This document shows positions 1 to 12,549 of a DNA stretch of 64,000 bases, piece after piece. Source of the DNA: Polytrichum commune (lineage: Eukaryota; Streptophyta; Polytrichopsida; Polytrichales; Polytrichaceae). Position 1 is the stretch's first letter. Each line of letters opens with the position of its first letter. The position numbers and the translations under genes were made by a program. The DNA lies in contig OX485805.1 in NCBI GenBank assembly GCA_950295325.1, positions 35,141,501-35,205,500 on the forward strand, written 5' to 3'. The notes under the pieces were generated by a model. It saw only the letters and a program-made list of their open reading frames with translations. It had not been told where the DNA came from and ran no database searches.

Positions 1-638
1 TTTCGGGTTATCTTTATTGATTTGTTTTTTCCTTTAACCTTTTCATGGACGGGTTGGTTTAGAAATTACCGGTTTTGGGACGGGTTGTTTTTTCTTCAAC
101 CTTTCCATGGACGGGTTGGTTTTGAAATTACCGGTTTTGGGACGGGTTGCAATTTTTTTTGCCTTTCAATTCGAGGTTTTGGGACGTGGACGGGTAAAAA
201 CTTTGTGAAAAAACAGCCCTGCTTCCACCACATCAATTGGTAGCATTGATGGCATAAAGCAGAACAGGATTAAAAAGAAGTTGCAAGTCTACCCTGAGTT
301 ATTACTGAAGTTATGACACTCCTTGGCAAGAGACAAAGTTTAGTGACACTGCTGCGTCCTGGGCCGGCAAGAAACCCATGACTTGCTTACTACGATCATG
401 CACTTAATTAATAAGCCGGGAGGATGCGAGTGAGTGACAGGCAGGCTGTTTCCACCACGGACCACGAAGCCGTCCCAAGGCCCTGTAAAATCTGTGATTG
501 GCTGTTGAATTCGTCTCGGGACCACTTCGGTTTACACCAAGGAAAAAAAGAAGAAAATGTGAGAGTGATCACGGAGTTCGAAGTTCAAGGTTGTTTAGAG
601 TTCAGGTTGTTTACACCGCAAATTCCGTCGTTGAGTTT
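1..638. other. Non-genic left edge with a short direct repeat
   Basis: No gene is recognised here. A 62-bp unit containing CATGGACGGGTTGG is repeated in direct orientation at 44 and 106, and a partial third copy fades out near 165. The short open frames have no recognisable protein similarity. Confidence 0.5.
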
Positions 639-2285
639 CCATGTGGAATTCCATGTATTGGCCGCGACATGCAATCATAACTTAAGTCCGTCCCTATGGC
701 AACTTGCTTTGCATGGACCAGGAAAAGATGCCATCTTCCATGGTCCGACTTCATGGTCCATGGTGGAAAAACCGGCCTTCAATACGATACGTATAAAATA
801 ACCCCACATCGTTTGTAGTAGACAACAACAACAACAACAAAAAATCATGCCACTGAGTTCCCATGTTGAATTCCGAGTATTGGCTGCGACAGGCGGATGT
901 AACTTGAGTTTGTCCCTGCGGCAACTTGCTTTGCAAGGACCATGATAAAAAAAAACATCTTCCTTGGTCTGACTTCATGGTCCATGGTGTAAACCGGCCT
1001 TGAACACGATACGTATATAATAACCCCACAACATTTGTAGTATCCAACAACAACAACAACAACAACAACAAATTCCGCCACTGACTTCCCATGTTGAATT
1101 CCGTGTACTGACCGTGATAGGCACACGTAACTTGAATTTGTCCCTGTGGCAGCTTGCTTTGTACGGACCATGGATAAAAAAGGCATCTTCCTTGGTCCGA
1201 CTTCAAGGTCCATGGGGTAAACCGGCCCTGAATATGATACGTATATAATAACCCCACAACATCAATAGTATCCAACAAAAACAACTTCCATCATTGAGTT
1301 CTCATGTTGAATTCCATGAACTGGCCGTGACAGGCAAACGTAACTTGAGTCCGTCCCTGCGGCAACCTGCTTTGCAGGGACCAGGGAAAAATGCCATCTT
1401 CCATGGTCCGACTTCATGGTCCATGGTATAAACCAACCCTGAGTACGATACATATATAATAACCCCACATTGTCTGTAGTATCTTGCAACAACAACAACA
1501 ACAACAACAAATTCCGCCACTTAATTCCCATGTTGCATTCCGTGTACTAGCCGCGATAAGCAGACATAACTGAAGTCCCTCCTTGCGGCAACTTGCTTGG
1601 CAGGGACTAGGGAAAAAAACCATCTTCCTTGGTCCGACTTCATGGTCCATGGTGTAAACCGGCCCTAAATACGATATGTACATAATAATCCCACAACGTC
1701 TGTAGTATCATGTCGCAACAACAACAACAAATTCCGTCAATGAATTCCCATGTTGAATTCCGTGTCATGGCCACGACATGCAAATGTAACTTAAGTCCGT
1801 CCATGCAGCAACTTGCTTTGCAAGGACCATGGATAAAGGCCATCTTCCTTGGTCCAACTTCATGGTCCATGGTGTAAAGCGACCTCGAATACGATACATA
1901 TATAATAACCCTACATCATCTGTAATATCATGCCGCAACAACAACATCAACAACAAATTTTGCCACTGAACTCCCATGTTGAATTCCGTGTACTGGCCGC
2001 AACAGGCATACGTAACTTGAGTCCATCCTTGCAGCAACTTGCTTTGCAGGGACCATGGATAAAAACCATCTTCCTTGCTCCAACTTCATGGTCCATGATG
2101 TAAACCGGCCTCGAATACGATACGTATATAATAACCCCACAACGTCTGTAGTATTCTTCTTCTTCTTCAACAACAACAACAACAAAAAATTCCATCACTG
2201 AGTTCCCATGTTGAATTCCGTGTACTGGCCGCGACAGGCAGACGTAATTTGAGTCCGTCCCCTGCCGCAGCTTGCTTTGCAGGGA
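639..2285. repeat. Tandem array of eight ~222-bp units with CAA microsatellites
   Basis: The anchor CCATGTTGAATTCC, or a close variant, recurs at 639, 861, 1089, 1302, 1528, 1748, 1974 and 2206, giving periods of 222, 228, 213, 226, 220, 226 and 232 bp. Most units carry a pair GGACCATG...CATGGTCC that could form a stem, a TATATAATAACCCCAC stretch and a (CAA)n or interrupted CAA tract. The eighth unit is truncated near 2285. The variable period and CAA length break any common reading frame, so the Leu- or Val-rich minus-strand frames are not taken as genes. Confidence 0.9.
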
Positions 2286-4530
2286 ATAAGATATCTTAAC
2301 TCCACCTCATGCGAAAAGGAAAGCCCCCAAGGACCTCCGGCCGCGGGGGGGGGGGGGGTCGACCCTCCATACCGGCCTAGATCGAGGGGGACAATAGGGG
2401 GTCATTTCAACTGGGGGACGAGTTCGTTGAATGTACCCAGTGTGGACATCTTGGCCTCCCGAAGTGTACCTGTGAAGTACATGTCACGGGTTTGCCACCA
2501 CGGGATATTTTGACTCCGCCTCATGCGGGAAGTCCTATGGACCTATGTGGATTTCGGTTCACAACACCTAGTACCGTGGTGCGGTTAAAACATGCCTCTC
2601 CCAAGATGGGTCTTATGTCATTTTGATTGGACCTCCCGTTCGACTAAATAGAGATTGAGTTTTTTGAGACTCCGACCTGGAATTAGGAGTTAATTTGGTC
2701 AAAAATATAGCCCACCGGATTATATAGTGCTCATGGAATAGAGTAGAGTGTATGCTAGGAAGCTAAATTGTGTGCATGTTGTGCTCATGTTTAATAGATC
2801 CCATTTTTTAATCCACTATGTTTTCTAACTTTTCTAAGTGCCCACTTTGCGAAGCTTGTGAAATATAGGTATTAAACTCCCAAAAATTGCAAGGTCAAAC
2901 TATCAACTCAAACTCTGGTGTAAAACGCTCCTCTTGAGGTCTCCAAGTCTCCTATTGGCCTTTATCAAGGGGACAATCCAACCCCTGTTAAATGTAGCCG
3001 GGGTGAACATTTTTTTTCTCTTTAGAACCAAGTATTACCTCCCAAATATTTTGTAAGTTTAAACTCTCGACTCAAGCTTGAAGCTAAGATAAGCATGCCT
3101 TGAATGGGCAATTCAAGCTCTCCACCCACTACTCCTGGGATGCAAAATACACAATCATCTCCTAGCGCGAGATGATAGCCAATTCCAGATCGTGTCCGTA
3201 GGCATTTGCCTCATAATTTTTGGAGATCATGTGATCATCTTATTCTTCATCAAAGTGAAGATTTTTGTGGACATTAAAATGATAATATAAATCCCTCTAG
3301 TCTTGTTTAAAAACACATAGCTTTTTGATGTATATTCTTACATCCATGTCACCTAACCACACACCACTCAAATATAGTTGTCCGATTATAAAATTCAACC
3401 ATGGCAGGCCCGCTTACATTATAAACTCCCGAAAATTGCGAGTTCAAGCTCTCGACTCGATCTCTAGTGTAAAGGGGGGTTTGAGGGTCCCCTAACTGGC
3501 CGACAACCCAACCCCCCATCAACTGTTCCCCATGTGGACATATTACTCTCCTGAAATGTACTCAGTGACTACATGCCACGAGTTTCATGTCTTTCTCTAT
3601 CTTTCGTTTGCAGGAAGATAACTTAACTCCAGTTTATCTACACTGGAGCTACTCTCTCCTACCAGCCTAGAGGGAACAAACCCCCTTGAAATGTATCTAC
3701 GGTGTACATATCACTCTCCTGAAATGTACCCCACAAGTACATGTCACGAGGTAGTATATCTCTGTATTTCTTTCACAGGTAATAGCTTAACTCCGCCTTT
3801 ATGTCCAGTGGAGCTGCTCTTTCTTACAAGCCTAGAGGGCCAACCCCCTTAAATGTCACTCTAGTAAACATATCACTCTCCTAAAAAGTACCCGATAAGT
3901 ACATGGCACGGGGTAGTGCAATGAAATGAAATGAAATTGAATTCATATTAAAGTCCGGGAAGAAGGTTTCTTATGGGACTAAAAGTACATCAAGATGGTG
4001 TCAAACTAATTAACTCCCTAGAGCGGTGGAGTGCAGTAGCCTCCGTGATAGAGGTTAGTACCCATTTGATGGTCCAATTGAAAGAAAGACTTGAGCCTCC
4101 CTAATACTACATCCTCAAATAATGAATAAAGTTATATAGGAGACACTTCAGCACAAAGTGTGCTTCATTTTCAACTACATTATAAGAGGAAAAATGACTT
4201 AATATGTTGTCCCTAGAGATAGGGATAGTCGACCACCGTCTAGTTTCAATGGCGAGTCTATGGTTCAAGGTCATACTTTTAGTCAACTTATGGACTATTG
4301 TGTAACATAGACATAGACCTTATAATATTATTGAACATACTCAAGCCAAAATTTTAGTAAGTGCACTTGAATGCCAAGTGTCATGGGGTGACGCTAATGG
4401 TGAAGTTGTTGATCATTAATGTAACCTAGCATACACCTCAAAATTGGGTCAGTGACACTATTACACATGTGACACTAATTACCATAAATGGTGTAGTGTA
4501 TTTCAGTATTTCTTTTACAAGGAATCTCGG
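2286..4530. repeat. Degenerate dispersed repeats, no gene
   Basis: A decayed motif resembling GTACC(N5-8)AGTACATGTCACG, preceded by a line like CTCCTGAAATGTACC, recurs near 2466, 3550, 3725 and 3886 and again at about 5326. A related motif ACTCC(A/G)CCTCATGCG occurs near 2300 and 2514. The region is otherwise AT-rich and holds no coding signature. It looks like old transposon debris. Confidence 0.5.
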
Positions 4531-5170
4531 CCTTATATATAGTAGAGGCACCTATTCCCCATCAGGACCCCATCAACAATCTGTAGGGTACCGGAACTTC
4601 GATCGGGCTGGGATTAAATTTTGATCAGGATATAACCTTTATTGGAATGACACATGTCCTAGTTCTAAGTGCTAAAGTTAGGTGGAATGAGTGATATGTT
4701 ATGGCAGACTCTAGACATTGGTAATATGTTCAGGTCAACTTTTGGCCTCAAATATTCATACAAAAATCAATTTAAGCAATAAAATTACCAATTTTTTTTA
4801 TTCCTCATAATTTCCGTCTTCCTACACAGGGAAAGCATGCATTGCCTTATATAGTATAGGCGCCTATTCCCGATCAGGACCCCATCGGTAATCTATAGGG
4901 TACTGTAATTTCGATCAGGTTGGGATTAAATTTCGATCGGGTTGGATACAATTCTGCCATGACACATGTCTTGGTTTTAAGTGCTAAAATGAGGAGGAAT
5001 GAATGGTTAAAATGAGCGGTTATGACATACTCTAGACATTAGTAATATGTTCGGACCAACTTTTAACTTCAAAAATACAAGATAATTTCAATCCAAGGAA
5101 GAAAATTACCAAAAAAATTACAATCCTTTTGATTTCTATCTTCCTACACGGGAAAAAAATTGCACCGCCT
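4531..5170. repeat. Tandem duplication, ~317-bp period
   Basis: The block beginning CCTTATATA at 4531 is repeated from 4845, and a third copy starts at 5168 (periods 314 and 323 bp). Shared landmarks are CCTATTCCC, ATCAGGACCCCATC, GACACATGTC, CTCTAGACATT and CTTCCTACAC. No coding potential is apparent. Confidence 0.75.
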
Positions 5171-5372
5171 TATACTTCTCCAAATTTGGCGCAGAACCGC
5201 CTTAAGCGATCGGTTATGGGCGCGTCTACTCTATGTATTTTCACTGAAGCTACTCTCATCTACAATCCTAGAGGGAACAGCCCCCCTTAAATGTAGCTCC
5301 AGTGAACATACCACTCCACTGAAATATACCTCTCACGTACATTTCGAGGGGTAGTGTATGCCTGTGTCTGGT

Positions 5373-5396
5373 GTCTGTCTGTCTGTCTGTCTGTCT
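5373..5396. repeat. (GTCT)n microsatellite
   Basis: A short run of five or more CTGT/GTCT units lies about 1.1 kb upstream of the receptor pseudokinase start codon. Confidence 0.85.
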
Positions 5397-6478
5397 TGAC
5401 GGCGGCTGCACTTCTCGCCGCTACTCCGGCGACTGACATGCATCAGATCGATCGGGAACCCACATTCTTCCCAAACCCACCAATCTAACTAAACATAGTC
5501 CGACCTCTCCTCAATTTCTCCCATCTGCGGTGCTCGGAGACGACTACCTTAAGCTCGGTACTCGGGGCTGGAGCTTGATCGGTAACATGCAGAAACAGTA
5601 TAAGCAGTACCACTAAAGACTGTTGCAGGTATAGCTGCTACAGGAGGTGCAGGAGTAGGGGTTGGATGGGTGCGATTGTCGGAAAGAGTTTTGACTTGGT
5701 TTGGAGCCGATCAGAGAGCCCTGAGAGGGGAGGATCATCAGCTGGGCGGTGGGGGTGGACGACTGGTGGTGAGATTTGTGTAAGAGGCGCAGACCGAATG
5801 ATTTTCACAGCCGCAGTAGTGCCTGCAGCCGACGGAGTCTCGATAGCCTTCGTCGTTGGTGGTCGTAGGCTGGTGGTTGTAAGCAAGTGAGAAAGGTAGC
5901 TGCCGTAGTTTAGTACTTGTGGTGAGAGGTCTGACCTCATTCTTTTGTGGTGACACGCGGCGTTCTTTTGTTTCTGTTTTCTGTTTTCGCATCTTGGCTG
6001 CGCCGTTGCTTTTGAGCTGGAACGGTTACTGTGGAGGTTTGGAAGTACAATGGACGAAGACTTAATCACCGAGCTAGGTTTTAAGAGGGAGCTTGCAGCT
6101 TGAGATTAGAGATGCTGGTTGTGGCAATTAGCCCAGGGATCGAAACGACAGCTGGGGCTATTTGAGGAGAACTGCTGGAATTTTGGTGGTTAAGGTTATG
6201 TCTAGTCATCTCGCAGGTTGCATGGGTCTTGAAGGCTTGATGTTTCGGAGCATTACGAGTCTTGAGTGTAATTCCTGTGGAGCTTCCTGTAAGAATTGAG
6301 TGTGCAGCAATATGTAGCTTGAGGATGATTTGAAGGCGAGATTTCATCGCCGAGAATGCGGCCTTCTAGAGTGGCCATGGATGATGGTGGCAGAGTTTTA
6401 GCGTTTGAGTGAGTGGAACATTCTGCGACATTGTATTATAGGAAGGGTTTGAGCTCTCAGTGTGTTGTGAGTACCGGC
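5397..6478 (+). promoter_or_regulatory. Upstream region and probable 5' UTR of the LRR receptor gene
   Basis: This stretch is higher in G+C than the repeats to its left and has no frame with recognisable homology. It probably contains the promoter and 5' untranslated region, possibly with a UTR intron. An in-frame TGA at 6410-6412 precedes the ATG at 6479 with no other in-frame ATG between, which fixes the start. I cannot identify a TATA box or transcription start with confidence. Confidence 0.4.
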
Positions 6479-9400
6479 ATGGCGCCATGGATGCTACATT
6501 GCATGGTAGCGCTCATGGCTGCATTGACCTTCCTGTTCAGTGCATCCCTTGTGGAGTCGTTGGCTCCGAAGCAGATCGAAGGTTTGTTAAAATTGCAGGA
6601 AATGCTGGAAACCCCCTCGGCGACATCGAGCTGGAGCAACGACACCGACTTCTGCAGCTTGCCTCAAGCAGCAAACCTGAACCTTACATGCGCCGGAGAA
6701 ACCCTGACGTACCTGCGAATAGTTGGAGACAAAATTGCGGTGTCGGCAAAGGAAAAGCAGAACGGCCAGCATTATCTCTCCGGAGCTCAGCTTGGTGGTA
6801 ACAAGTCTTTATCCTCAGCATTCTCCATCAACGCATTGGTTGACACCATGATCGTCAGCTTCCCTGACTTGCAAGGTATGGAGCTTGTTGCCGTTGGCAT
6901 GTGGGGCGCTGTTCCTGCAACCCTTGGACAGATGAAGAACTTAAAAATCTTAAATGCTAGCTCCAACCTCCTCACAGGCAATGTCCCGAAGGAGTTGACC
7001 AATCTTACGGGGATAAAGACATTGGCATTAGACAACAATGCCATCTCCGGGCCGTTTCCTTATTTCTTAAGCTCCGTCCCGAGCATGGACACACTCTTCC
7101 TCAGTGACAATTTCCTCTCCGGGGCTTTTAATGACTCGATTTCCTATTTCTGGAACCTCAAAATCTTGTCACTGAGTAATAATCTGCTCACCGGCTCCTT
7201 ACCGAGCTCCATGACTTCGTTGCAAAACTTGCAGGTGTTATCTCTTGCACACAATCGTCTTGCCGGGATGATTCCTAACTTGGAGACTCTTACGAACCTT
7301 ACAACGCTTAACATTGGTGGCAACAGCTTTGGACCAGGTTTTCCATCCCTCGGAGTGCAGATGGTAACGCTCCAAATCGGCCAGAACTGCTTCACTGGCT
7401 CTATTCCTCCTTCGATGAAGAACTTCGAAGCTTTGAAGAATTTGGATGTGTCTGGTAACGCATTCGTAGGGATGATGCCTTTATTCCTCTTTGCACTTCC
7501 GAGAATCTCATCGTTAAATCTTGCGAGGAATCGGTTTAGCGGCACTCTGCCCTCGAACTTTACCCTAGGGAAATCCCTTAGCTATGTAGATGTGTCTGGA
7601 AACTTTTTGTATGGAAAGGTGCCAGTTGCTTTTCTCTCTCCCGGGAAGAATGTAAACCTGAACTACCAGGGCAACTGCATGAGCTCCAGTAACCAGAAAC
7701 AAGGGACACAGTATTACTGTACTGTTACTGCTGCCAAGCTTGGGATTATTAGCCTCCACCATAACCATCTGTTGGCGATCATCGCCGCTGCGGTGGGAGG
7801 AGGGGTAGGGGTGACAGTGGCATTGTGTGCATTCGTGTTTGTGTTGATCAAAAAATCATGTGGAAGTGATAAAGATAGTATCGACGGACGGGAGGATCAC
7901 TCTTTCGCAAACAGCCTTGGCATCCCTTCGGAACTGCTCTTCAATGCAAGTATGAGTTCTTCAATTCTTTTTCAATCTCATCACCACATTCAACCACAAT
8001 TTCGCAATGGTTAACCTGTTATCATCTCCCCTGCATCAATCGAAATACGAGTTTAGTAATCGGATGTGAGCCGAAGACTTTGCAATCAGGTCAAACAACA
8101 TACAGAATTGAGTACCGATTACCTCTTTTAACAGCCGGTGGTGATCATTTTCATTCTCATAACAGTTTGAATCTATTTTACCAGGATACATCTCGCAGTC
8201 CATGCGACTAGGAGTGCTCCCTCAATCTGTGAACAGAACCTTCACTATCGAAGATCTCAAGACGGCTACGAATAACTTCAGCCCATCTTCATTTGTAGGT
8301 GAAGGCAGGCATGGAAAGGTACGTATAATTGTGCTGCCAATCCAGAGCAACCTCCTTGCAGTAATTTTTGCAAGATTCGGAGCTATTTATCCCCTGTGAC
8401 TCCGATTCTTGTGTGATTTTCTGCAAAGAATAGGATCTGGCGGCTGAAATTCTCTGCACTAAAATACAGGTGTTCAAAGGGCAGCTGGAAGACAAAACAT
8501 ATGTGGCGGTCAAGTGGTTGGCTTTCAAGTCGAAGGAGGACATGAACGAATACAAAACGCAGGCAGAGGTGCTCAGCAAGCTGAGGCACCGTCACCTTGT
8601 TAGTGTTCTTGGCTACTGCACAGAAGAGATGTCAACGAAAGTTGGCGACGAAGAGCTTAAATCATATTGCTTATTCATTGTGTCTGACTTCGTGGAGCAG
8701 GGTGACCTCCGAAGCCACTTGAGGAGTAAGTTTAATTCTCCAAACACACCTCACATTCTCATTAATGTCGGTCAATGCTCCAGTAACGCTGCTCTGAAGA
8801 ATCTGTAGAATGCACAGTCGATGCCGGAGGTATCATGTCAATGCAAGATTGATTTATCGAGAGAGGTAATAGTGGTGGAGAGGATGATCTTATCTCTCGG
8901 CGTGTGAATGCATCAATGATGGAAGAATATGGAGGCATTTGTTTGAAGTTTTGAACGAATGTGCGCAGGACACAAGGGTAGGGACGCTTTAAACTGGTCA
9001 CAGAGGCTTGCCGCTGTAATCGGCGCTGGCCGTGGGATCCATTATCTACACACCGGAGTGTCGCCCCCTATATTCTACAACAACTTGAAGATCACTAACA
9101 TTCTGCTCGATTCAAATATGGTAGCACAAGTCAGCGACTTCGGTTTGCCGGTGCGGAGGGTTTCCTTTTCCATGGATGTAAGCAACCGGTCTCTTTCCCT
9201 TCGAAATATCTTGAACCATATCCGGGGGTTATTAGACATGAAGTGCAGTACTAAATTCAAATCTTCCAGGCTTCATATATTTTTTGGAGTGGTGCAGGTT
9301 GTTGCAGCAGAATCAAAATCTGGAAGTGGAAAATTTGGAGCTGCTCGACTTGTTCATGATGCGTCTCTGCGAAGGTAACATATGAAATCTCACTGTCCCC

Positions 9401-10547
9401 CTGTCACAACCATCCCTACACCAATCCTGTAGAGCGTGCGCTCAACTTGCTATAAGCTTATCCTCTCTTTTGCTGCAATTTCAGAGTTGGAAGTACATGT
9501 CAAAGTACTATCATGTCTTTGCTTACCCTGAAATGAGGACAAATATTGGAGAGGAATTGGATAGGTGAATCTCATTGTTAATTAAATCATTAAAGAATGA
9601 GATGCCGATTCAAGCAGTTGTTTGAACATGATGCGGAGTAAGACATGCCATAATGTCTGCAGGCGGGAACAACGCGATAAACAAGATGTATACGATTATG
9701 GCGCCGTGCTCTTGGAGATGGTACTCGGGCGGCCTCCTACCATCAGGAACCCCTTCCCTCAGAAGCGCTCCGAGCTGGTAAACACCCTAGCCCGCATCAA
9801 ATGCATTTCTCGCTCGATACTAAGTATCATATTCTGAAAGATGCGGAGTATTCAAACCGAAGATGTTTAATGACATAGTGGAGGCCGAAATTGCAATTCC
9901 AAACCCTAGAGTCAGACATATAGGTTCACAGCAGGAGGCAATCTTATCACCTCTGATCTCAATGTTGAAATGCCCTCATAATGGATTGTTGAATTTCTTC
10001 TATGAACTGTAAGTATACTTCAGTGTCGGAAACACGAAAACTCCAATCCTTTGTTTTGAAACCCCTCCGTGCTTATAAGTTCACAGTTTCTGAATACCTC
10101 ATCATTTATTCAACACGTAAGATTTAAGTGGTTACAGGCAATGCAAGACTGCCATGTGGCACATTCTATGGCAATCATCGTAAATTACCTGTGCAGGAGA
10201 GGCTTACGAAGGAGAAAGGGCCGTCCATGGAGCTGATTGACAAATCCATAGTTGGAACCTGTGGGGCCGAATCATTGGCAACGGTGCTCGAAATCGCTGG
10301 GAAGTGCATGGTGGATGACCCCATGCGACGACCATCCATGGAGGATGTGCTATGGAACTTGCAGTACGCAGTACAAGTGCACTCGTCCACCGAAGACAGC
10401 CAAGATGAGAATGATCGAAGGAGAGAGGAGTTTCAAAAGGCACCCACATCATTAGCAGAGAAAAAACGCAACGGATTTTACGACAACCGGGTGGCTGACG
10501 AAGACTGGAAGGCAGGGCCATCCGCTTCTCACGATTTCCTGCGGTGA
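6479..10547 (+). CDS. LRR receptor-like pseudokinase (LRR-VI, At3g03770 type), 8 exons, 887 aa
   Basis: Exons are 6479-7949, 8185-8318, 8470-8725, 8969-9150, 9298-9374, 9487-9564, 9663-9777 and 10197-10547. They sum to 2664 nt with matching phases. Exon 1 encodes a signal peptide, about nine LRRs and a transmembrane helix near residues 430-455. The remainder is a kinase-like domain. The junction sequence RYISQ-MRLG and LRHRHLVSVLG match the plant family annotated as probably inactive LRR kinases. The glycine loop GEGRHGKV (529-536), the AVK lysine K550 and the DFG at 677-679 are kept, but the catalytic HRD is Y-N-N (N659 for Asp), so phosphotransfer is unlikely. APE is replaced by YPE (720-722), encoded by the 78-nt exon 6. 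A likely role is cell-surface signalling as a scaffold. The exon 4 donor could be at 9159 instead, adding three residues in frame. Confidence 0.9.
9930..10165. repeat. Intron 7 segment duplicated downstream at 10930-11155
   Basis: The last intron of the receptor gene contains a block with landmarks CTTATCACCTCTGATCT, TCAGTGTCG(G)AAACACGAAA and GCAATGCAAGACTGCCATGTGGCA. The same order of landmarks recurs about 1 kb further on, beyond the stop codon. This is either a local duplication or two copies of one dispersed repeat. Confidence 0.75.
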
Positions 10548-11520
10548 ATATCTCTCTCTCTCTCATCGATCCCTGCTTAGGCAAGTTTCAGACAACAGCT
10601 GATGAATCTGATTTACTTGAGAGCTGGCCATGGCAATGCAACGCTCGTCTTTGCTCCCGAATCGTCAATCTCTCTGTTCAATGTATGCGTGAAGTGCTTC
10701 AATTAGTGCAAAACCCTATTTAATTACCTCGCAAACACAGGTCAAGTAGTGCTTCCGATTCTCAGTGCCTTTGATCAAGGATTCTATGAGTAGTCGGTCG
10801 ATCACATTTTGCCAAGCCATCAGAGAGTCCTCCTTCCCTCTGGCTTCCAGGACGCCTAAGTTACATCTTGTTCCGTGGATGTTTCTGATTGTGAATCAGG
10901 GTTGATTAGGTGCAACACTATCTGGTCGATGGAGAGTAATCTTATTACCTCTGATCTACATGTTGATGAACTGCCCTGATAAACGGGTTTGTTGATGTTC
11001 TGCTATGATGTACTATTTCAGTGTCGTAAACACGAAACCTTCGATCCTTTGTTGTGAAACCCATCGTGAATGCTTCATCGTTCATCAACATAATTCGACG
11101 TGGGATTTGAGTGGGTATAAGCAATGTAAGACTGCCATGTGGCAATTCCGTGGATGTTTGTGATTTAGGGTTTTGATGAGGGTGGGTTTCCATGCATGTC
11201 CATGACCAACTAGATTCTAGATAATAGCGGGTTGGATGTGTTCTCATGAAGATAACAAAAGCACCCAAAAAATCACATTTTGGTGGCCTTTCAGAATGTG
11301 GAGGGTTATGACCACGAGCCATTGGCTTTCATGCATCCACTAAACACTTTTCAAGATATATTTGGTTGGCAAGTGTGAATTACACCTCACCAGATTTCAA
11401 TTATATTTGTCTTTATTCCCACCTAGAGTATGGGGGGGTGAGCAACATACATGAAAACCCACCTTTCGTGCACCATTATATAGTTGATGGAGGGTAATCA
11501 TATTAACCCTTAACTGCTCA
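10548..11520 (+). other. 3' flank of the receptor gene with second copy of the intron 7 repeat
   Basis: Directly after the stop codon comes a short (CT)n run. The 3' UTR probably extends several hundred bases, but no clear polyadenylation signal was seen. The block 10930-11155 is the second copy of the intron 7 segment. No further gene is evident. Confidence 0.45.
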
Positions 11521-12009
11521 TGCAACCTGAAATGAGTTGCCACCTAATAAACTGGTGGGTTTGCAACCCACTAGGTGACAATCTATGTGGATGGAAGGTA
11601 TCTATTTGTGTAAGGTGGTGTCCACATAACATTACTCAGCAATGTGGGCATATTAAACATTTCTTGTTCCCCAAACGTGTCATTAAAGAGTTAGGACTGT
11701 ATCCAAATTGCACTTGCTCATGACCAATGCTAGATGAGAAACCTTCTTTTTTTGCATCCAATATTTTGGATTAAATTGACAATATGGATAAAAACATGAC
11801 AATTGTTGCCTGGCAACCTTACAGTTGTCTGTGACAATGTGCAATTATTAGTATACATAACTGTGACCAAGAATGGATTTTACCACATGGGACATACCCA
11901 CCCCTGAATTGTACATTTCACAACGAAAACCATTCCAGCTCATCTACAAGTTCCTATCCTACAGCCGATTTCCAAGTATATTCTTTTACGATGATTAATA
12001 TTCACGTCG
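11521..12009. other. AT-rich intergenic DNA
   Basis: I see no gene, RNA gene or obvious repeat structure here. Confidence 0.4.
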
Positions 12010-12440
12010 TTCAATAAGACATGTAAGGTAGATGGGTCTTAAGTGGCTCATTTTCTTATTCAAACCCCTGTAATTGATTGGTATGTGGTTAAGTTAGGAT
12101 CAAGCAACAAATATCATAAAGACACATATTTAAAAAAGATTGGACTACATCTTCGAATATTAATAAGAACTCTACAATCAATAGTGAACACAACTGGGAG
12201 GATCTATGTTTGTAGTCAAGAAATCATCAAACATGCGCTTATGATAACCATGACTAAATCAGGGGAGGTCCAATATTCAATCCGGTTTTTGCATTTGTTT
12301 CATTATAGATTTGCCAACACAACACGAGTTTTGTTGTATAAATCTAATCAATAGAAGTTGGAGAACATGAAAAACGGAACCAAATAACACCCACGTACAT
12401 TAATAAGTGCAACCCAAAAGAGGATCTTCACAAGCCATCA
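12010..12440. repeat. Dispersed repeat, diverged partner at ~14760-15110
   Basis: Landmarks AAAAAAGATTGGA, GGAACCA(A/C)A(T/C)AACACCCA and (G)ATCTTCA appear in the same order at 14790-15110. The 5' motif GTAGATGGGTCTTAA also occurs near 27751. This looks like an old non-coding transposon family. Confidence 0.5.
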
Positions 12441-12549
12441 CCAATGGAAAAATGTGTATGTGAACAAAGAAGGATCTACCTTGCCACACGAAAATGTAGT
12501 CATGAGCGAATGAAGTGTACTCTTCACGTACCCAAGAAGTTCACCTTTA

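Noticed and set aside
751-2198. Minus-strand frames of 70-177 codons with poly-Leu or poly-Val runs
   Set aside because: They translate the CAA tandem array. The unit length is not a steady multiple of three and the frames shift between units.
6413-6478. 22-codon upstream extension of the receptor frame
   Set aside because: It begins with GTG, not ATG, right after an in-frame TGA. The ATG at 6479 leads directly into a signal peptide.
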